From AG41 sp965653495 (GTDB taxonomy: Bacteria; Gemmatimonadota; Gemmatimonadetes; Gemmatimonadales; GWC2-71-9), in assembly GCA_965653495.1 (NCBI GenBank), contig CBFHAJ010000079.1, positions 1 to 16,605 of the forward strand: a stretch of DNA of 16,605 bases. The letters are read 5' to 3'. A model generated the notes under the pieces. It made no database searches. It saw only the letters and a program-made list of their open reading frames with translations, and was not told the origin of the DNA. The position numbers and the translations under genes are program-made. This document shows positions 13,938 through 16,605 of the stretch, piece after piece (the first letter of the stretch is position 1; each line of letters starts with the position of its first letter).

Positions 13938-16388
13938 ATGCGAATCCCCATCATCGCGGTCCTGCTCGCCGCCCCCCCCCTGCTGGCCGCCGCCGCCCAG
14001 TCGAACGCCGAGCGCGTCGCCAACGACGCCTACACCCGCTCCCACGACTACGACCTGGTGCATCAGCGCATCGAGGTCTGGAACTTCGACTGGGACTCGA
14101 CCTCGCTCGACGGACGGGTGGCGACCACGCTGGTGGCACTGCGCCCGGGGCTCGATTCGGTGGTGCTCGATGCCGGTAAGGGCCTGGCGATCGGGCGGGT
14201 GGTAGACGCCGCGGGGACCACACTGCGCACCACCGCGCACGCCGACACGCTGGTCGTGTTTCCCGCACGGCCGGTGGCGTTCCACGACACGCTGCGGTTC
14301 GTGGTCGAGTACCATGCGCGCATCGACAACGGCCGGGGCCTGACCTTCATCCAGCCCGAGGGCCGGGAGCACCGGCCGCAGCAGATCTGGAGCCAGGGCG
14401 AGGACCACGACAACCACTATTGGTTCCCGACGTACGACTTCCCCAACGACAAGATGACGTGGGAGCTCGTCGCCACCGTGCCGCGGCAATACACGGTGGT
14501 GTCGAACGGGCGGCTCGTGGCGGACCGGCCGGTGCCGGGTGGCGGTCACACGATCACGTGGCGGCAGGACACGCCGAGCGCCACCTATCTCGTGTCGCTG
14601 ATCGTGGCGCCGCTCGTGAAGATCGCCGACCGCTGGCGCGGGATGCCGGTGGACTACTACGTGTATCGCGCCGATTCGGGCCGAGCGCGGCGGCTGTTCG
14701 GCGTGACGCCCGACATGATCGACGTGTACTCGCGGCTCACGGGCGTGCGCTACCCCTGGGCGAAGTACGCGCAGACCACGGTCGCGGACTTCTTCGGCGG
14801 CATGGAGAACGTGAGCGCCACGACGCTCGTCGACTGGCTCCCCGACGATCGGGCGTACCACGACCGGCCCTGGTACCAGTGGATCCTCATCCCCCACGAG
14901 CTGGCGCACCAGTGGTTCGGGGACTACGTGACCACCGAGAACTGGGCGAACATGTGGCTCAACGAAGGGTTCGCCGAGTTCATGCCCGGCCAGTACTGGC
15001 GCGAGAAGCTGGGACGCCACGCCGAGGATGACTATTACCTCGACGAGTACCGGCAGTACCTGGAGATCGACGCGCGCCGCCGCATGCCGCTCGCCGCCCT
15101 GGGGTCGAACAACATCTACCCGAAGGGCGCGCTGGTGCTGCGCATGCTGCGCGACTACCTCGGTCCCGACCGCTTCTGGGCTTCGCTGCACGTCTATCTG
15201 ACGCGCCACGCGCTCGACAATGCGACCACCGACGACCTGCGCCAGGCGGTGCTCGAGGCCACCGGCGAGAACCTGGACGGCTTCTGGAGCGAGTGGATCT
15301 ACGGCGCCGGCCACCCCGCGTTCACGGTCACGGCGACCTACGACACCAGCTCCCGCGCACTCACGCTGAAGGTGAAGCAGACGCAGAGCGACAGCGTGAA
15401 GGGCGACAGCACAGGCCCGAAATACCAAACGGCCGCAGTGTTTCACATGCCCGTGACCATCCGGGTGGGCACGGCCGCAGGCGACGTGGTCCAACGCACC
15501 GAGCTCATCGCGCGTGAGCAGACGATTACCGTCCCTGCACTGGCCGGGCCGCCGTCGATGGTGGTGTTCGACGACGGCAACACGATCGTGAAGGAGCTGA
15601 CCTTCGATCAACCCACGGCGTGGCTCGCGACCCAGCTCGCGCGCGACGGCGACCTGTGGAACCGGGAATGGGTCATCGAAGAGCTGGCGAAGCGCCCGAC
15701 AGACTCGACGGCGCTTGCGGCCCTCGCCCGAGCCGCGACCTCGGCGGACTATTTCCTCACGCGCGTGCAGGCGGCGGAAGCCCTGGGCGGCTTCCCCGCG
15801 ACCGGTGCGACTGGACCGCTCGCGACGGCGGTGGGCGACACCTCAGCTGCGGTGCGGCGAGCGGCCATTACCGCCCTCGGCAAGCTCAAAGGTGCTGAGG
15901 CGGCGCGCCTGGCCCGCGCCACGCTGCGCGGCGATTCGAGCTACGAGGTCCGAGCCGCAGCGCTGATGGCGCTCGTGGCGGCCGATTCCGGCGCGCGTGA
16001 CAGCGCGGTCACGCTGGGGCTCGCGACTCCGTCATATCAGGATGTGATCCAGGAGGCGGCGTTCCGCGTCATCGCGCAAACCGGAGACACCGGCGCGTTG
16101 CCGCGGGTGGAAGCGCTGCTGGGGAGCGGTCGCCTGCCGGCCCACGTGCTCGCCGCGCTCGCCGCCCGCGGCAGCGCGCACGCGCTCGACCTGCTCACCG
16201 GTCACCTCGACGATACCCGTGCGTACGTGCGTCGCTGGGTGGTCGAGGCGTTTCGCTTCACGCTGCCGCGCCAGGTGAGCCTGACACGTCTCGAGAGTGT
16301 GGCGGGTCGGCTCAAGTACGCGGATACGAAGAAGGACGTGGAAGCGGCGGTGCAGCGGCTCCAGAAGCCGCAGACGGACGAGGAGTAG
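13938..16388 (+). CDS. Exported M1-family metallo-aminopeptidase with HEAT-like C-terminal repeats
   Basis: The protein has 816 aa. The signal peptide is 1-20 (MRIPIIAVLLAAPPLLAAAA, then QS). The M1 N-terminal beta domain runs to about 250. The substrate-recognition motif is GGMEN (287-291, a variant of GAMEN). The zinc site is HELAH (320-324) with E343 in LNEGFAE, and the proton donor is probably Y394 in NIYPKGALVL. All catalytic residues are present, so zinc-dependent removal of N-terminal residues from peptides in the periplasm is expected. Residues of about 580-790 form helical repeats (for example VRRAAITALGKL, VRAAALMALV) of the HEAT type, as in larger M1 enzymes. ATG 13938 is chosen because it begins the signal peptide; a frame from 13869 adds a stretch with no signal character. 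No strong ribosome site is seen. A run of nine C's (13972-13980) lies inside the signal-peptide codons. The 3' end overlaps an opposing permease gene by 77 bp. Confidence 0.93.
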   Translation: MRIPIIAVLLAAPPLLAAAAQSNAERVANDAYTRSHDYDLVHQRIEVWNFDWDSTSLDGRVATTLVALRPGLDSVVLDAGKGLAIGRVVDAAGTTLRTTAHADTLVVFPARPVAFHDTLRFVVEYHARIDNGRGLTFIQPEGREHRPQQIWSQGEDHDNHYWFPTYDFPNDKMTWELVATVPRQYTVVSNGRLVADRPVPGGGHTITWRQDTPSATYLVSLIVAPLVKIADRWRGMPVDYYVYRADSGRARRLFGVTPDMIDVYSRLTGVRYPWAKYAQTTVADFFGGMENVSATTLVDWLPDDRAYHDRPWYQWILIPHELAHQWFGDYVTTENWANMWLNEGFAEFMPGQYWREKLGRHAEDDYYLDEYRQYLEIDARRRMPLAALGSNNIYPKGALVLRMLRDYLGPDRFWASLHVYLTRHALDNATTDDLRQAVLEATGENLDGFWSEWIYGAGHPAFTVTATYDTSSRALTLKVKQTQSDSVKGDSTGPKYQTAAVFHMPVTIRVGTAAGDVVQRTELIAREQTITVPALAGPPSMVVFDDGNTIVKELTFDQPTAWLATQLARDGDLWNREWVIEELAKRPTDSTALAALARAATSADYFLTRVQAAEALGGFPATGATGPLATAVGDTSAAVRRAAITALGKLKGAEAARLARATLRGDSSYEVRAAALMALVAADSGARDSAVTLGLATPSYQDVIQEAAFRVIAQTGDTGALPRVEALLGSGRLPAHVLAALAARGSAHALDLLTGHLDDTRAYVRRWVVEAFRFTLPRQVSLTRLESVAGRLKYADTKKDVEAAVQRLQKPQTDEE

Positions 16389-16605
16389 CGCGCCGCATCC
16401 ACCAGTACAGCGGCAGCCCCGCGAGGATCAACAGCGCGCTCATCAGCGTATCGGCCGGGTCTTCTCTGGCCGTGTTGAGCACCAGCCATACCGAGAATAG
16501 AATGAAAATCATCGGGGTGACCGGGTACCCCCAGGCGCGGTACGGGCGGGCGAGATCGGGGAGCTTGCGGCGTAGCCGGATCACCGCGCCGCACGACATC
16601 GCGTA
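16312..16605 (-). CDS. APC-family amino-acid permease, C-terminal fragment (gene continues past the window)
   Basis: The 97 codons visible, ending at TGA 16312-16314, are the C-terminus of an amino acid-polyamine-organocation transporter. The cytoplasmic loop IRLRRKLPDLARPYRAWGYPVTP is characteristic of the family (seen here in part as PYRAWGYPVTP). Two membrane segments follow, MIFILFSVWLVLN and LMSALLILAGLPLYWW, then a basic/Pro-Ala-rich tail (RRATPRPSAASGAA). The start lies beyond the right edge, and an internal ATG at 16599 is not the true start. The last 77 bp overlap the aminopeptidase gene tail to tail, so the tail residues are encoded antisense to the peptidase C-terminus. The substrate cannot be told from this part. 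Confidence 0.85.
   Translation of the reverse strand, partial: YAMSCGAVIRLRRKLPDLARPYRAWGYPVTPMIFILFSVWLVLNTAREDPADTLMSALLILAGLPLYWWMRRATPRPSAASGAAAPPLPRPSSYPRT

Noticed and set aside
13926..15611. Long minus-strand ORF opposite the aminopeptidase
   Set aside because: The plus strand has full M1 peptidase motifs in order; the antisense frame shows no domain and is GC-driven.

Overview
The window is high-GC bacterial DNA (about two-thirds G+C by eye, strongly GC-biased third codon positions). The gene mix resembles uncultured soil Gemmatimonadota, with Acidobacteriota as an alternative: a secreted DinB-like protein, an M1 aminopeptidase with a HEAT-like tail, two small lipoproteins, one very Gly-rich, and a PYROXD2-type flavoprotein. 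The phylum is inferred from gene flavour only.

Layout. 1-851: minus-strand tRNA-Trp(CCA) and tRNA-His(GTG), separated by about 700 bp that hold only one weak small-gene candidate, an Arg-rich ORF at 405-647. 892-8920: a compact minus-strand three-gene biosynthetic operon. In transcription order it encodes an acyl-CoA dehydrogenase (8920-7766), a two-module NRPS of 1972 aa (7778-1860) and a stand-alone thioesterase (1860-892). The reading frames overlap by 13 nt and 1 nt, so coupled translation is likely. 9205-9867: a class IV PLP aminotransferase (PabC-like), set apart from the operon by a palindromic intergenic element. 9999-11144 (+): a Gly-rich lipoprotein. 11164-11589 (-): a small lipoprotein. 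11652-13244 (+): a PYROXD2/CrtI-like FAD oxidoreductase. 13333-13857 (-): a DinB-family exported protein interrupted by an in-frame amber codon. 13938-16388 (+): an M1 metallo-aminopeptidase. 16312-16605 (-): the C-terminus of an APC-family amino-acid permease that runs off the right edge.

Most interesting system. The NRPS reads A1(FkbM-methyltransferase inserted)-PCP-C-A2-PCP. It has no N-terminal condensation domain and no terminal thioesterase. The specificity residues I extracted read DLTKIGHVGK for A1 (Asp-like) and DILQLGMVWK for A2 (Gly-like), so a methylated Asp-Gly dipeptide or a cyclised derivative is a plausible product. Release appears to be in trans. The next gene carries a TubC-type N-terminal docking domain fused to a thioesterase whose nucleophile is Cys (GYCAGG) and whose usual acidic residue appears to be Gly. 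The NRPS ends in a short acidic tail (EREEIAL) that could be the docking partner. An acyl-CoA dehydrogenase gene coupled to the NRPS suggests an oxidation of a carrier-bound or precursor acyl group.

A second theme is intergenic DNA. Gaps at 9875-9942 and 13247-13331 are filled by inverted repeats whose arms are built from degenerate 7-bp tandem units. A possible single remnant lies at 11147-11165, and a different perfect 20-bp palindrome lies at 9132-9151. No transporter, regulator or phosphopantetheinyl transferase for the NRPS operon is visible here.
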